Source of the DNA: Candidatus Kryptonium thompsonii
Lineage (GTDB): Bacteria > Bacteroidota > Ignavibacteria > Kryptoniales > Kryptoniaceae
DNA: 64,000 nucleotides
Reading direction: 5' to 3'
Assembly: GCA_001442925.1 (NCBI GenBank)
Contig: LDXX01000006.1
Location: 248,001-312,000 of the forward strand
Each line of letters opens with the position of its first letter. The stretch's first letter is position 1. This document shows positions 35,664 to 44,978 of the stretch, piece after piece. The translations under genes were made by a program, and so were the position numbers. The notes under the pieces were generated by a model that was not told the DNA's origin, made no database searches, and saw only the letters and a program-made list of their open reading frames with translations.

Positions 35664-37007
35664 ATGGCTGGTTTACTTGGCATAATTGAGACGGCGAAGA
35701 AGGCTATTAATTCTTCAAGGGCTGGAATGGAGGTGACGAGCCACAATGTTTCAAATGTGAATACGCCAGGTTACACAAGGCAAAAAATTGAATTAACATC
35801 AACGGATGTGTTAAGTTCGAAGCATGGTATGATAAATGCAGGTGTCAGGGTCAGCGGAATTAGACAAGTTCGAGATGAGTTCATCGAAGGGGAGATCAGA
35901 AGAGTTTTCAATTTGCTTGGCAGTTATTCTGTTGAAAAGGAATTTTTCTCTCGTATTGAAACTTTACTCAATGAGCCAAGCGAAGTTGGACTTGGACAAT
36001 TGTTTGAAAATTTCTTTAATTCCTTTGATGATCTCTCAAAAAATCCAGAGGACAGAGCAACGAGGGTTACAGTCGTCCAAGCTGGCAAAGCTCTCGCTCA
36101 AAGATTTAATGACATTTTCAATGGCTTAGTTGGAATTAAAAAAGATATAATCGCTTCGCTTGATGCTAAATTGAAAAATATCAACCAGATAATTGAAGAG
36201 CTTGGGAATTTAAGTCGAACTGCGGTAAACCTTTATAATTCGGGTTCGGAAATAAATGATGTTCGTGACAAAATAAATCAAAAATTGAAAGAGCTTTCAA
36301 ATCTCGCTGATGTCGTCGTTTCTTATGATGAAAATGGAGGAGTTAAAGTTAGCATCGGGGGTGTTACAGTTGTTGATAGAAATTTTACTCAAACTGTCGC
36401 TTTAAAATTTGTCGATGGGCAAGCAAAGATTATTTCTGTTAAAGGTGAAAGCGAAGTCAAGTTGAATTCAGGCGAGGTTTTCGTGCTTCAGAACTTATTT
36501 AACGAGTTGATCCCTGATGTGATGCAAAAATTTGATGATCTTGCGAAAAATTTGATTAAAAAGGTAAATGATTTCCATAAAGTTGGATACGCTCTCGATG
36601 GAACAACTGGGATTGATTTCTTTGGTGGAACGGGGGCTGGAAGCATTCAAGTTAATAAAATCATACTTGATGACCCAGCTAAAATTTCAGCTTCAATAAA
36701 TGGCGATGTTGGAAACAATGAAGTAGCGCTTGCTATCTCATCTTTGAGAAACGAGACAAAAATTTTGGGATTTTACAATTCGATAGTTAGCGACATCGGG
36801 TTGAGGTCAAGGATAAGTTCTGATAACGAGAATTTGCATCGGATGATTTTAAATCAACTTGAGTCTCAAAGAGATGCAGTCTCTGGAGTTTCAATTGATG
36901 AGGAGATGCTTAATATGATAAAATTTCAAAAAATGTTTGAGGCATCAGCGAAGGTTATACAAACCGTTAATGAGATGATAGATGCGGTTCTTTCAATGGT
37001 AAGATAA
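35664..37007 (+). CDS. flgK: Flagellar hook-associated protein 1, FlgK
   Basis: 447 residues. GIIETAKKAINSSRAGMEVT and SHNVSNVNTPGYTRQKIELT are the N-terminal signature; the C-terminus VSIDEEMLNMIKFQKMFEAS..KVIQTVNEMID is the paired coiled coil. It forms the first hook-filament junction ring. It begins 2 nt after flgN. Confidence 0.95.
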   Translation: MAGLLGIIETAKKAINSSRAGMEVTSHNVSNVNTPGYTRQKIELTSTDVLSSKHGMINAGVRVSGIRQVRDEFIEGEIRRVFNLLGSYSVEKEFFSRIETLLNEPSEVGLGQLFENFFNSFDDLSKNPEDRATRVTVVQAGKALAQRFNDIFNGLVGIKKDIIASLDAKLKNINQIIEELGNLSRTAVNLYNSGSEINDVRDKINQKLKELSNLADVVVSYDENGGVKVSIGGVTVVDRNFTQTVALKFVDGQAKIISVKGESEVKLNSGEVFVLQNLFNELIPDVMQKFDDLAKNLIKKVNDFHKVGYALDGTTGIDFFGGTGAGSIQVNKIILDDPAKISASINGDVGNNEVALAISSLRNETKILGFYNSIVSDIGLRSRISSDNENLHRMILNQLESQRDAVSGVSIDEEMLNMIKFQKMFEASAKVIQTVNEMIDAVLSMVR

Positions 37008-37025
37008 AAATAATTGAGCAAAGTC

Positions 37026-37907
37026 ATGAGAGTTACAGAGTTAACAGTTATAAAAAATTTAATTGAAAACATAAACAAAACAAGAGAAAGACTTAATGAG
37101 ACCCAACTTAAAATTGCGACGGGTAAAAATATAAACACCGTCTCTGACGACCCGTATGTTGCAAATTCCGTGATGAATTTGAGAAGTATGATAAATAGAA
37201 ACGAGCGATTTCAGAAAAATATAAATGACTCCATTGATTTTTTAACGGCAACTGGCGATGCAGTTGATAATTTTATTAACACTTTAACTGATGTAAAATC
37301 ATTGCTTGTTGAAATTGCGAATCCAGCTCGTCAGCCAGATTATCAAACATATGCTAACAGGTTGAATGAATTATTCAAACAGTTGCTCGATTCTGTCAAT
37401 ACGAGATTTAGAGGGAAATATATATTCAACGGGACGAAAACAGATGTAAAACCTTTTGATTACAATGAAAACACAGATTTTTTAAGCGTGGATTTATCCA
37501 ATGGTGTGATAGAATTTGAGGTTAACGATGGGGTTTATGAAAAGGTTAATTTCACGGTTGAGGAATTATTTGGCGGGAGAGAGATTTTTGATTTGATACT
37601 TCAGATAAAAAATTTATTAAGGAATGGGACAAGACCGAGTGATTCGCTTCTACAAAGGTTTAATGAAATTTTTGAGTTTATTGTAAGTCAGGCGTCGAAT
37701 GTTGGGGCTTTGATGAACAGATTTTTGCTTTTACAGAAGCAGATTGAGAAGCAAAATACCATTTTAAGGGAGATTTTATCAATTCGTCAGGATACGGATA
37801 TGGCTCAACAAGCGATAAACTTGCAAAGAGATAGGCTAATTCTTGAATCGGCTTATGCAGTTGCTGGAAGGATAGTTCAAAAAACAATCATTGATTATCT
37901 GAGATGA
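37026..37907 (+). CDS. flgL: Flagellar hook-associated protein 3, FlgL
   Basis: 293 residues from ATG 37026; the longer frame from TTG 37014 is rejected because FlgL normally begins MRVTE. Flagellin-like N-terminus (RERLNETQLKIATGKNINTV, DDPYVANSVMNL) and C-terminus (INLQRDRLILESAYAVAGRI). It overlaps motA by 4 nt. Confidence 0.93.
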   Translation: MRVTELTVIKNLIENINKTRERLNETQLKIATGKNINTVSDDPYVANSVMNLRSMINRNERFQKNINDSIDFLTATGDAVDNFINTLTDVKSLLVEIANPARQPDYQTYANRLNELFKQLLDSVNTRFRGKYIFNGTKTDVKPFDYNENTDFLSVDLSNGVIEFEVNDGVYEKVNFTVEELFGGREIFDLILQIKNLLRNGTRPSDSLLQRFNEIFEFIVSQASNVGALMNRFLLLQKQIEKQNTILREILSIRQDTDMAQQAINLQRDRLILESAYAVAGRIVQKTIIDYLR

Positions 37908-38689
37908 AGAACAATTCAAACTTTGAGTTTGGAACTATCGTTGGGCTTATACTTGGTGTGTTGTCGATTTTTGGTTCGTTTTTGCTTGAGGGTGGAACTC
38001 TTGGAGCCTTGATTTTAATTCCAGCGATGCTTATTGTTTTTGGTGGGACGATCGCAACGGCGATGATCGGTTCGCCAGCAAAGATATTTTTTAAAATTCC
38101 AAGTTTTATAAAGCTTGCGCTTATCCCGCCAAAATTTAATATAGTTGAAACAATTGAGACAATCGTTAACTATGCAATCATAGCGAGAAAGGATGGAATT
38201 CTTGCGCTTGAGAAGGAGGTTAACAATATATCGCATCCATTTTTGAAAAAGATGTTGCGCCTTGCAATCGATGGGACTGATCCTGAGACGATCCGTGAGA
38301 TTGCGGATATCGAGATAAATTATATAACCGAGAGACACATGGCTAATGCGACGGTATTTCAAAAGATGGGAGGATATGCACCAACCATGGGAATAATCGG
38401 AACGGTTATGGGATTAATTTCAACACTTGCAAACGCTGGGGGCGATCCAAATGAATTAATTCACCATATAGCGAGTGCATTTATAGCGACGCTTTGGGGT
38501 GTGTTCTCGGCAAATATTATTTGGCTACCAATTGCTGACAGGTTAAAGGCAATCCATGCGGAGGAGAAAGTTTTGCTTGAAATCATCGTTGAGGGCGTGC
38601 TTGCAATTCAAGCTGGCGAGGTTCCAACAATAATTAAAACAAAGCTTTATTCAATGTTTCCGATAAGTGAACAAGCGATAGAAATTTGA
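37904..38689 (+). CDS. motA: Flagellar stator protein MotA
   Basis: 261 residues, four membrane segments (~8-30, 35-55, 150-172, 185-208). The long cytoplasmic loop and GGYAPTMGIIGTVMGLISTL with the conserved Pro are typical of the proton-type MotA/PomA family. It forms the torque-generating channel with MotB, whose gene overlaps by 4 nt or follows by 2 nt depending on start. Confidence 0.95.
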   Translation: MKNNSNFEFGTIVGLILGVLSIFGSFLLEGGTLGALILIPAMLIVFGGTIATAMIGSPAKIFFKIPSFIKLALIPPKFNIVETIETIVNYAIIARKDGILALEKEVNNISHPFLKKMLRLAIDGTDPETIREIADIEINYITERHMANATVFQKMGGYAPTMGIIGTVMGLISTLANAGGDPNELIHHIASAFIATLWGVFSANIIWLPIADRLKAIHAEEKVLLEIIVEGVLAIQAGEVPTIIKTKLYSMFPISEQAIEI

Positions 38690-38691
38690 TC

Positions 38692-39438
38692 ATGTCAAAA
38701 AGGAAAAAGGGACATACCGAGGAACATGAGAATATCGAAAGATGGCTTATAACTTACGCTGACCTTATTACGCTTCTTCTTGGACTTTTTGTTGTTCTTT
38801 ATTCAATGTCGCAAATTGATTTGAACAAGTACCAACAGTGGATTTCAGCTTTTAGTCAACTTTTTGGCGGTGGCGGAGTTCTTTCTAGCGGCAAAGGGAT
38901 TCTTGTAACCCCAATACCCCCGAAATCAAGTTTAGATGCGATTGCAAATTCATCTAAACCATCAAGCCAACAGAATCTCGAAGCTCAGCTCAACGCAGTT
39001 TTAAGTTCCAGCATTCAATCAAAGAAAATAATGATAACAACATCTACTGAGGGTTTGACAATTCATCTTCTTGAAAGATTGCTTTTTGAATCGGGAAGCG
39101 CAGATTTAAAACCAGAGGCGAAAGCAGTTCTTGATACGCTTGCTGAAATTTTAAAATTTTTACCGAATAAGATAAGGGTTGAAGGACACACAGATAATAG
39201 ACCGATCAATACTGTGCGATTTCCCTCAAACTGGCATCTTTCAGTTGCAAGAGCTTTGAACACAGCATATTACCTGATGGGCAAAGGTGTTCCCCCTGAG
39301 AAAATTTCAATTGTTGGGCATTCGGAATATAAGCCTATTGCGCCAAACGATACCGAGGAGAACAGGGCAAAAAATAGAAGGGTTGATATAGTTGTAATTT
39401 CAACTCAAAGTGGAGTACTTGGAAAAATTTCAAATTAA
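38692..39438 (+). CDS. motB: Flagellar stator protein MotB
   Basis: 248 residues from ATG 38692. One membrane segment with the ion-binding Asp (WLITYADLITLLLGLFVVLY, D24), a linker, and an OmpA-type peptidoglycan-binding domain (VEGHTDNRPI ... NWHLSVARALNTAYYL ... NRRVDIVV). Coupling ion cannot be read from the sequence. It overlaps the longer frame of fliW. Confidence 0.95.
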   Translation: MSKRKKGHTEEHENIERWLITYADLITLLLGLFVVLYSMSQIDLNKYQQWISAFSQLFGGGGVLSSGKGILVTPIPPKSSLDAIANSSKPSSQQNLEAQLNAVLSSSIQSKKIMITTSTEGLTIHLLERLLFESGSADLKPEAKAVLDTLAEILKFLPNKIRVEGHTDNRPINTVRFPSNWHLSVARALNTAYYLMGKGVPPEKISIVGHSEYKPIAPNDTEENRAKNRRVDIVVISTQSGVLGKISN

Positions 39439-39454
39439 ATTTTTTGATGATGAG

Positions 39455-39850
39455 ATGAAAATAAAGAATTCACAATTCGGAGAAGTTGAATTTGATGAGA
39501 ATATAATAATTCCATTCCCTGAGGGAATAATAGGATTTGAGGATTTGAAAAGGTTTATCATAATACATGATGAAGATTGTGAACCATTCCGTTGGTTGAT
39601 TTCAGTTGATGAGCCTGAGGTTGGTTTTGCAATTCTTGAGCCATCGCTTGTTGTTCAAGATTATTATGTTCGCGCTGGATTTGATCCCGAAGTTTATGCT
39701 CTTTTTGTGATAGTGACATTAAGCCATGAGATTTCAAAGATAAGTGTTAATTTAAAAGCGCCAGTTGTAATTGATAAGGTTAAAAATTTGGGCAGGCAGG
39801 TTATACTTGAAAACGCTGATTTTGAAGTATCTTATTTTTTATTTGGATGA
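39455..39850 (+). CDS. fliW: Flagellar assembly factor FliW
   Basis: 131 residues from ATG 39455, chosen over an upstream start at 39410 that lies inside motB. IIPFPEGIIGFEDLKRFIII and PFRWLISVDEPEVGFAILEP are FliW signatures. FliW binds CsrA and releases it from flagellin mRNA when flagellin is exported. The csrA gene follows by 28 nt. Confidence 0.94.
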   Translation: MKIKNSQFGEVEFDENIIIPFPEGIIGFEDLKRFIIIHDEDCEPFRWLISVDEPEVGFAILEPSLVVQDYYVRAGFDPEVYALFVIVTLSHEISKISVNLKAPVVIDKVKNLGRQVILENADFEVSYFLFG

Positions 39851-39878
39851 ATAAAGAAAAATTTACGAGAGTTTAAAA

Positions 39879-40106
39879 ATGCTTGTACTTTCAAGAAAGG
39901 TTGGGGAATCGGTCATAATACGAAACGATATAAAAGTTACCGTGCTTGAGATTTCGGGAAACCAAATAAAGCTTGGTTTTGAAGCTCCAAGCAATGTATC
40001 AATTTATCGTGAGGAAGTTTATGAAAGGGTAGTGAAAGAAAATAAATTGGCGTCTAAAATTCGCCGCGATTCCTTAAAAAATTTTGCAAAAGAATTTAAG
40101 AAATGA
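39879..40106 (+). CDS. csrA: Carbon storage regulator CsrA
   Basis: 75 residues. [20 protein letters not shown], the central beta-strands and [16 protein letters not shown] with the RNA-binding Arg are all present. The C-terminus is ~12 residues longer than E. coli CsrA, as in FliW-regulated CsrA. It binds GGA-containing mRNA leaders; flagellin is the likely target but its gene is outside the window. The operon ends here: the convergent cupin gene stops at the next base. Confidence 0.96.
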   Translation: MLVLSRKVGESVIIRNDIKVTVLEISGNQIKLGFEAPSNVSIYREEVYERVVKENKLASKIRRDSLKNFAKEFKK

Positions 40107-40406
40107 TCATTTCGAGGCGCATAAATAAACTACTGGTTCATCTCCTTCAACTCTTGCCCAGTGAATTGTTCCAGCTGGAAGATCGAGCCTATCCCCAGGA
40201 CCGAGAACAAATTCTTCATTGTTAACCCCATATCTCATTTTACCGCTCACAACCCAACGAACTTCATCGAAAGCATGGGAATGATTGCCATAGTAAGTTC
40301 CTGGTTCATCCATCCAGATGTAAGGTGTCATCCCTTCTGAGCGAAGTATATTCTTGAGTTCTTCAACATCTGGTTTATATGACTTATCCCAACGCGTTAA
40401 TTTCAT
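40107..40406 (-). CDS. Small cupin-domain protein
   Basis: 99 residues. The cupin motif 1 (GNHSHAFDEVRWVVSG) and motif 2 (GPGDRLDLPAGTIHWARV) supply His/Glu metal ligands. Function and substrate unknown. It is the last gene of a minus-strand cluster, 23 nt after the FecR-like gene, and abuts csrA tail to tail. Confidence 0.85.
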   Translation of the reverse strand: MKLTRWDKSYKPDVEELKNILRSEGMTPYIWMDEPGTYYGNHSHAFDEVRWVVSGKMRYGVNNEEFVLGPGDRLDLPAGTIHWARVEGDEPVVYLCASK

Positions 40407-40429
40407 AATTGAATCAGTTTTTGTGTATT

Positions 40430-41149
40430 TTACCGTTTTTCCCTTAAAGATGCAAGTTTTAGTTTAAGGTTTTGAATTTTTCTTTCAATTTTAGAGTTTA
40501 AATTTGGATCTCTCGATGTCAAAATTATTTTGTTTAGCTCTGAAATTGCTTCACCGTAGAGTTCAAGTTTTTCAAGCGATGTGGCAATTATCATTTTCAG
40601 TTCAATGTCATCCTTTAACTCATCGAATCTTGACATTAAATCTTTAGCCCTTATCGATGCAGTTTCGTAAAATCCGTTTTCAAAAAGGGCTTTTACACCA
40701 CTTGCCCAAAATTTAGCTGAATTCCAACCCGCCTTCAAACCTGTTTTTTCTTTTTCTATGTCAGCGCCGTAAATTCCAGTTGATCTTGCATTTGGTTTAT
40801 CCTTTTTCATCTCTGGAATTGCCTTCATCTCTTCAAAAGCAAGTTGAAGCAAGAGTTCTTCTTTTGATAATCGTCTTAAATCAGAAATGTTAATAATTAA
40901 GCTTCCATTCGATTTAAAGAATGTTTTAGCCCCTTCAATTTCAATGTATGAGTTTTTGTCCAAAAAAATTGTGTCGGTGGGGCGAAGTGTATCTCCAACT
41001 GAAAGTTTTTCCCATACTTCCCGTGCGCCGTGTCTCACCTGTGCTGTTCCATTTAACTTCTTTACTTTGTAAGTGTAGTTTTCACTTGACACAGAGTGCG
41101 AGATGAATGAAAGTATGAGAAGCGATAAAATCAAAATTTTTCGGATCAT
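40430..41149 (-). CDS. Exported FecR-domain protein with helical C-terminus
   Basis: 239 residues from ATG 41149, with GGAG 8 nt upstream; a TTG at 41161 is less likely. Signal peptide (IRKILILSLLILSFISHSVS). Residues ~30-105 resemble the FecR fold (VKKLNGTAQVRHGAREVWEKL, SVGDTLRPTDTIFLDKNSYI). The rest is helical, TPR-like (SLEKLELYGEAISELNKIIL). FecR-like domains commonly accompany CHASE2 proteins, and a CHASE2 regulator is encoded a few genes upstream. Overlap with the preceding gene's frame is minimal. Confidence 0.7.
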   Translation of the reverse strand: MIRKILILSLLILSFISHSVSSENYTYKVKKLNGTAQVRHGAREVWEKLSVGDTLRPTDTIFLDKNSYIEIEGAKTFFKSNGSLIINISDLRRLSKEELLLQLAFEEMKAIPEMKKDKPNARSTGIYGADIEKEKTGLKAGWNSAKFWASGVKALFENGFYETASIRAKDLMSRFDELKDDIELKMIIATSLEKLELYGEAISELNKIILTSRDPNLNSKIERKIQNLKLKLASLREKR

Positions 41150-41164
41150 TTTAGACTCCAAACT

Positions 41165-43147
41165 TTATTTTTCGATGAAAACAATTTTAGCCTTTCCTTT
41201 GGTATGTCCAAGATTAACTTCAAAGTCGTTGAAAAACTGTTCAGCTCCCGTTTCCCACGCTTCGTCAAATCCTTTGTGAACGAGCGTTGTTTCAACGGGG
41301 ATCCATGCGGTTTCAGTGCCACTTTCATTTTTTAGAATGATATATTTTTTCTCGTTGCTCGTTATAGCCTGAGCAAATTTTTTATCGATTTCAGTGTCAA
41401 ATATGATGTAAACATGTGATTCGTTAATTTTTCTTAAGCCTTTCACATCAACAAAAGCAACTTTGATTCCAATTGAACCAAGCAAAGAAGCATACAAAAT
41501 TGCAAGATCATCGCAGTCACCTGTGCGAAGTTTCAATGTTTCTTCGGGAAATTGAACTTTATCTATGCTTAAACTCGGATCACTTACATAGATTATATGT
41601 TTTGAAAGTTCGTCGAATATAAATTTCGCTTGATAGAATTTTCTCAACGCTGGATCTATCTTTTCGAGTGTGTCTTTATGTTCCAAAATTACTATTCTAG
41701 CAAATGAAGAAATTTCTGGGGAATCAAATTTTAGGAAAGATTTTAAGTCTTCAACATTTCCATTCCAATCATTTCGACCACGCAGAAAGATTTTGAACTT
41801 TTTAACTTCATCGGGGATGTCGCTCGTTGATTTAACATTTAACAAAGCGTCTATTTTAATTGGCTCATTATTTTCTGGATTAACCGTCCCAAGTGATATT
41901 GAAATTGGTATTGTTTTTGTCTCACGGGGTTTTATTTCAAATTCGTTTGGCTCAGCTTCGATGTCGAGGGGAAAAGAAAGTTTAAAATCGATCTTTGCGT
42001 TTAAAACTTTATCAGATGTGTTTTCAATCTCAACCGAACCGATATTTCTTTTTTCAAAGTCGCTCAGCATGTGTGGAAAAATTTCATCTTCAATCCTGAG
42101 GCTCTTAACTCTCAAGCTTTTTTCATACCACCTACTCATATCAACTGAAATTGAAAATGTAACTTCATCCCTAGTGAATTTTTCGAACTCGGGATTTTTC
42201 ACAAGCGTTTCAAAAAATTCATCTTGCGTTAATTTACCGTCTTTCCAAACATTTGATGTATTTTTAAAGTAAGCAAGGTCGAACTGAAATAGTCCACTTC
42301 TAAATCCGACCCCAGTTGAGAAACCACCGATTTTTCCTTTCTCTGAAAACAGACCGCTTCTTAAAAATAAATTTTTAATCGGTTGAACTTCAAACCCAGT
42401 GCGAAACTCTCCAATGGACGAAACTTCAAACCCAGATTTTAAAATTTTAAAATCTAACCCTGCGGATGCTTTGATTTTAAACTTATCTTCAAATTCAAAA
42501 TTTTTAAATTGTTCTGGAAATCTTCCAAACCCGAGCGATAAATTTTCAAACAATAGAGCAAGTGACATTTTTGGGGTAACTTCATAAAGCAATGAGATTT
42601 TTGAGTTAAGGTTAGAAGATTGATATTGCGATGTTTCAAGGCTTACTTGTGGGAGTGAATCCGTTGGTTGAATTTTGTAGCCTGTTTCGACGAGATTTTG
42701 AGAGATGTATTGGACTGATGAACCCAATGAAATTTTATTTGAAAGTTTTAAGGCGTATGTCAAGGTATAATTTGAAGAATAAGTTATTTTGCGTTGGAAT
42801 TCAGCCCTTAAGGTTGAAGTCCCGATATTTATCGTCACAGTTGATGGAAAGACAAATTCAATGCTTGAACCTGGCGAATAAATAAAACCGAGACTTTGTG
42901 TTTCTGTAAGTCTTTTTGCTATTCCGATCGAGTGCATCTTAGTACCTGAATAAGTTTTGTAATAACCTGTCAATCCTATGTTCCAATCGTAAATTCTCAT
43001 CAAACCTGCCGGATTCACCGTTGATGATAAAGCAGAGTTCACAAATGTCGAAAAACCGGCGACGGCGGTTGCCTGTGGCGATGTTAAATTTTGTGCCACA
43101 GCCAGATTGAGCGCTGTAAAAAGTAAAACGAGAGGGCGCAGTTTCAT
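41165..43147 (-). CDS. Outer-membrane barrel-like protein fused to a transglutaminase-like domain
   Basis: 660 residues. Signal peptide (KLRPLVLLFTALNLAVA), then a PorV/UPF0164-like beta-barrel (~20-300) with SSTVNPAGLMRIYDWNIGL. A middle region (~330-440) looks like an immunoglobulin-type domain (NEFEIKPRETKTIPISISL). The C-terminus (~470-640) is transglutaminase-like: LRTGDCDDLAILYASLLGS supplies Cys and Asp, and ESHVYIIFD the His. It could be a surface-active peptidase or cross-linker, or an inactive binding fold. I know no named protein with this architecture. It overlaps the upstream lipoprotein gene by 4 nt. Confidence 0.7.
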   Translation of the reverse strand: MKLRPLVLLFTALNLAVAQNLTSPQATAVAGFSTFVNSALSSTVNPAGLMRIYDWNIGLTGYYKTYSGTKMHSIGIAKRLTETQSLGFIYSPGSSIEFVFPSTVTINIGTSTLRAEFQRKITYSSNYTLTYALKLSNKISLGSSVQYISQNLVETGYKIQPTDSLPQVSLETSQYQSSNLNSKISLLYEVTPKMSLALLFENLSLGFGRFPEQFKNFEFEDKFKIKASAGLDFKILKSGFEVSSIGEFRTGFEVQPIKNLFLRSGLFSEKGKIGGFSTGVGFRSGLFQFDLAYFKNTSNVWKDGKLTQDEFFETLVKNPEFEKFTRDEVTFSISVDMSRWYEKSLRVKSLRIEDEIFPHMLSDFEKRNIGSVEIENTSDKVLNAKIDFKLSFPLDIEAEPNEFEIKPRETKTIPISISLGTVNPENNEPIKIDALLNVKSTSDIPDEVKKFKIFLRGRNDWNGNVEDLKSFLKFDSPEISSFARIVILEHKDTLEKIDPALRKFYQAKFIFDELSKHIIYVSDPSLSIDKVQFPEETLKLRTGDCDDLAILYASLLGSIGIKVAFVDVKGLRKINESHVYIIFDTEIDKKFAQAITSNEKKYIILKNESGTETAWIPVETTLVHKGFDEAWETGAEQFFNDFEVNLGHTKGKAKIVFIEK

Positions 43148-44034
43148 CTCAATTTAACTTTAAAATAAAGTGTTGATGACACAAACCCAGTAACATTTCC
43201 TTGATAGTCAGGAATACTTATGCTTCTTTGATATTTTTGAACTATGCTAAATATAAGATAATTTTGCTTGTATTCATCCGGTATAAGCTTTAAAATGTTC
43301 GGACCAATCTGAATTTTTTGGGTATTTAAGTTTTTAAATTTTAGCATCATAATCGGTTTCATCGCGAATTCTCCTTCGTCTGGCAAAGGTGTATTTACGA
43401 CTATGTCCAAGGAGTCAGCTTTTAACTTAAGTTTAAACTTCAAGTTCTCGCCGTCATATTCTGGCAGGTTTTCCAAGTCTTTTTTGTCGGGTGTGTCTAA
43501 ATCGAAAGAGTATTCTAAGCCTGATTTGTTGACAATTTTAAATTTATGCTTTGCTGAATGTTTGAATTCGAAATTCGTTGTTTTAAGTTTATATTCCATG
43601 CCGTAGATTGAATCCATTCGCCCATGGTGGCCCTGCGATGGGATTCTCATTTTTCTAAATGACTTTTCAAGCTTTACATTTTCAAGGTAGATATCGCCGA
43701 TATCTAATCCTCTTCTTTCACGCCAGCGACCCATATCTATAGGTGGTGAATTAACATCGCGGAAAAGCGCATACGCGACGGTTGTATCATATCTACTACC
43801 CGATTCGGAAATAAATTGGGAATAACTTAATACAATTAAACCCATCGGATTCATCATTTCAGAGGTTAGAATGCCCGTTTGTGCTGAGTTGATAAACTCG
43901 ATAACTGGCTCTGTTTCGTCAAGATAGTTAACCTCGACGTTCAATTTTCCATCTTCATCAGGCGGTATTATCAGTGAATTTTTACCACATCCAAATAATG
44001 CGAGAATAATTATTATGTAAAAAACTTTTTTCAT
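43144..44034 (-). CDS. Hypothetical lipoprotein
   Basis: 296 residues from ATG 44034 (TTG 44043 also in frame). Signal with lipobox KKVFYIIIILALFGCGKN. The mature protein is beta-rich and polar and I do not recognise a domain. It starts a cluster of four genes with the barrel-transglutaminase, FecR-like and cupin genes (4-nt overlap with the first). A terminator lies between it and the upstream DUF4382-like gene, so it may rely on readthrough or on a promoter in the 44-nt gap. Confidence 0.7.
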   Translation of the reverse strand: MKKVFYIIIILALFGCGKNSLIIPPDEDGKLNVEVNYLDETEPVIEFINSAQTGILTSEMMNPMGLIVLSYSQFISESGSRYDTTVAYALFRDVNSPPIDMGRWRERRGLDIGDIYLENVKLEKSFRKMRIPSQGHHGRMDSIYGMEYKLKTTNFEFKHSAKHKFKIVNKSGLEYSFDLDTPDKKDLENLPEYDGENLKFKLKLKADSLDIVVNTPLPDEGEFAMKPIMMLKFKNLNTQKIQIGPNILKLIPDEYKQNYLIFSIVQKYQRSISIPDYQGNVTGFVSSTLYFKVKLR

Positions 44035-44077
44035 TTTTACCAACTTATGTCTTTCGGAATTAAATTATCATTTCAAG

Positions 44078-44114
44078 AAAAAAAGTGCAAGCCCGGATGA
44101 CCCGAGCTTGCACT
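44078..44114 (-). terminator. Intrinsic terminator after the DUF4382-like lipoprotein gene
   Basis: AGTGCAAGC (44084-44092) pairs with GCTTGCACT (44106-44114), with an inner CGG/CCG pairing; in the minus direction seven T follow. It makes the sigma-54-driven lipoprotein gene monocistronic, at least in part. Confidence 0.85.
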
Positions 44115-44136
44115 CAGTGAACTGCGCCCTCAGCGC

Positions 44137-44925
44137 TCAATCTGGCCTGCCATCTCTATTTCTATCCTTGCCACCACGCGCCTTGTTTTTCAGTGAAGCA
44201 ACGATGTTACCTATTATCTTACCCTGATCCCCAGGATCACTTGGGTCAAGTATCCTTCCTGTGTTCAAGTCTATGAACCATGAAGTCAAATCAAAGACGA
44301 GAACATACGGGATATTTTTGTCTGTTTCAGTAATTGTAAAGTCTCCCTTGATCTTGAACTCAGTATTAACTCTTCCAGTTGTGAAAACAAAGTCTTTCCA
44401 AGCACCATTCTGATAAATTTGACCTTTAACATAAATGCTCTTGCCAAGGAATGAGTCTGGAACTGCTGGATTTACCTGTAAGTCATAAGGAACAATAGCA
44501 TGAACCTTAAACTTGATACCATTGTAATTTCCAGGTGGCAAGCTATCAACGGCAATCCGAGTTGGTTCATTGTTTCTTAATGTCACGAAGAACGGTCCTT
44601 TAAATCTTATTGTTGGATCATCATCCATTCTTCTCATCTTCTCACGCATCATGTTCATATCATGGTCATCCCAGAGAGAATCTTCTTTAACAGTATCAAT
44701 ATTTTGTTTAAATTGAATCCAGCGGAGAACGAGTATAGCAAAATCAACTTTTATTGAGTCAACTTGGCCAACTGCTTTTGCAAAAGTTATATTTCCCGAT
44801 GTTTCTCCTACTGCTTTGAGTTCAATTGGGACTGCGGTTGTTTCTGATGGTTCTGTCCCTTTTGTGCAACCGCTGATTATAATTGCCATTGAAATTAAGC
44901 CGAGGAGAAATAATTTTTTCAACAT
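44137..44925 (-). CDS. DUF4382-like lipoprotein under a sigma-54 promoter
   Basis: 262 residues from ATG 44925, preceded by TTTGAGGA; the longer frame to 45081 is rejected since this ATG opens a lipoprotein signal (KKLFLLGLISMAIIISGCTKG). The middle (VDSLPPGNYNGIKFKV) resembles DUF4382 proteins, which are secreted beta-rich proteins of unknown function. The C-terminus GGKDRNRDGRPD fits a calcium-binding DxNxDGxxD loop as in dockerin/thrombospondin repeats. A perfect sigma-54 promoter lies upstream and its neighbour is a sigma-54 activator. Confidence 0.75.
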   Translation of the reverse strand: MLKKLFLLGLISMAIIISGCTKGTEPSETTAVPIELKAVGETSGNITFAKAVGQVDSIKVDFAILVLRWIQFKQNIDTVKEDSLWDDHDMNMMREKMRRMDDDPTIRFKGPFFVTLRNNEPTRIAVDSLPPGNYNGIKFKVHAIVPYDLQVNPAVPDSFLGKSIYVKGQIYQNGAWKDFVFTTGRVNTEFKIKGDFTITETDKNIPYVLVFDLTSWFIDLNTGRILDPSDPGDQGKIIGNIVASLKNKARGGKDRNRDGRPD

Positions 44926-44978
44926 GGTAGTATCCTCAAATTTTGTTTTAGTTTTTTCATGTTCACACTTACTTATAG

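Noticed and set aside
41670-42272. Plus-strand frame of 200 codons opposite the barrel-transglutaminase gene
   Set aside because: Antisense shadow; low-complexity Ser/Phe composition and the minus-strand gene has clear domains.
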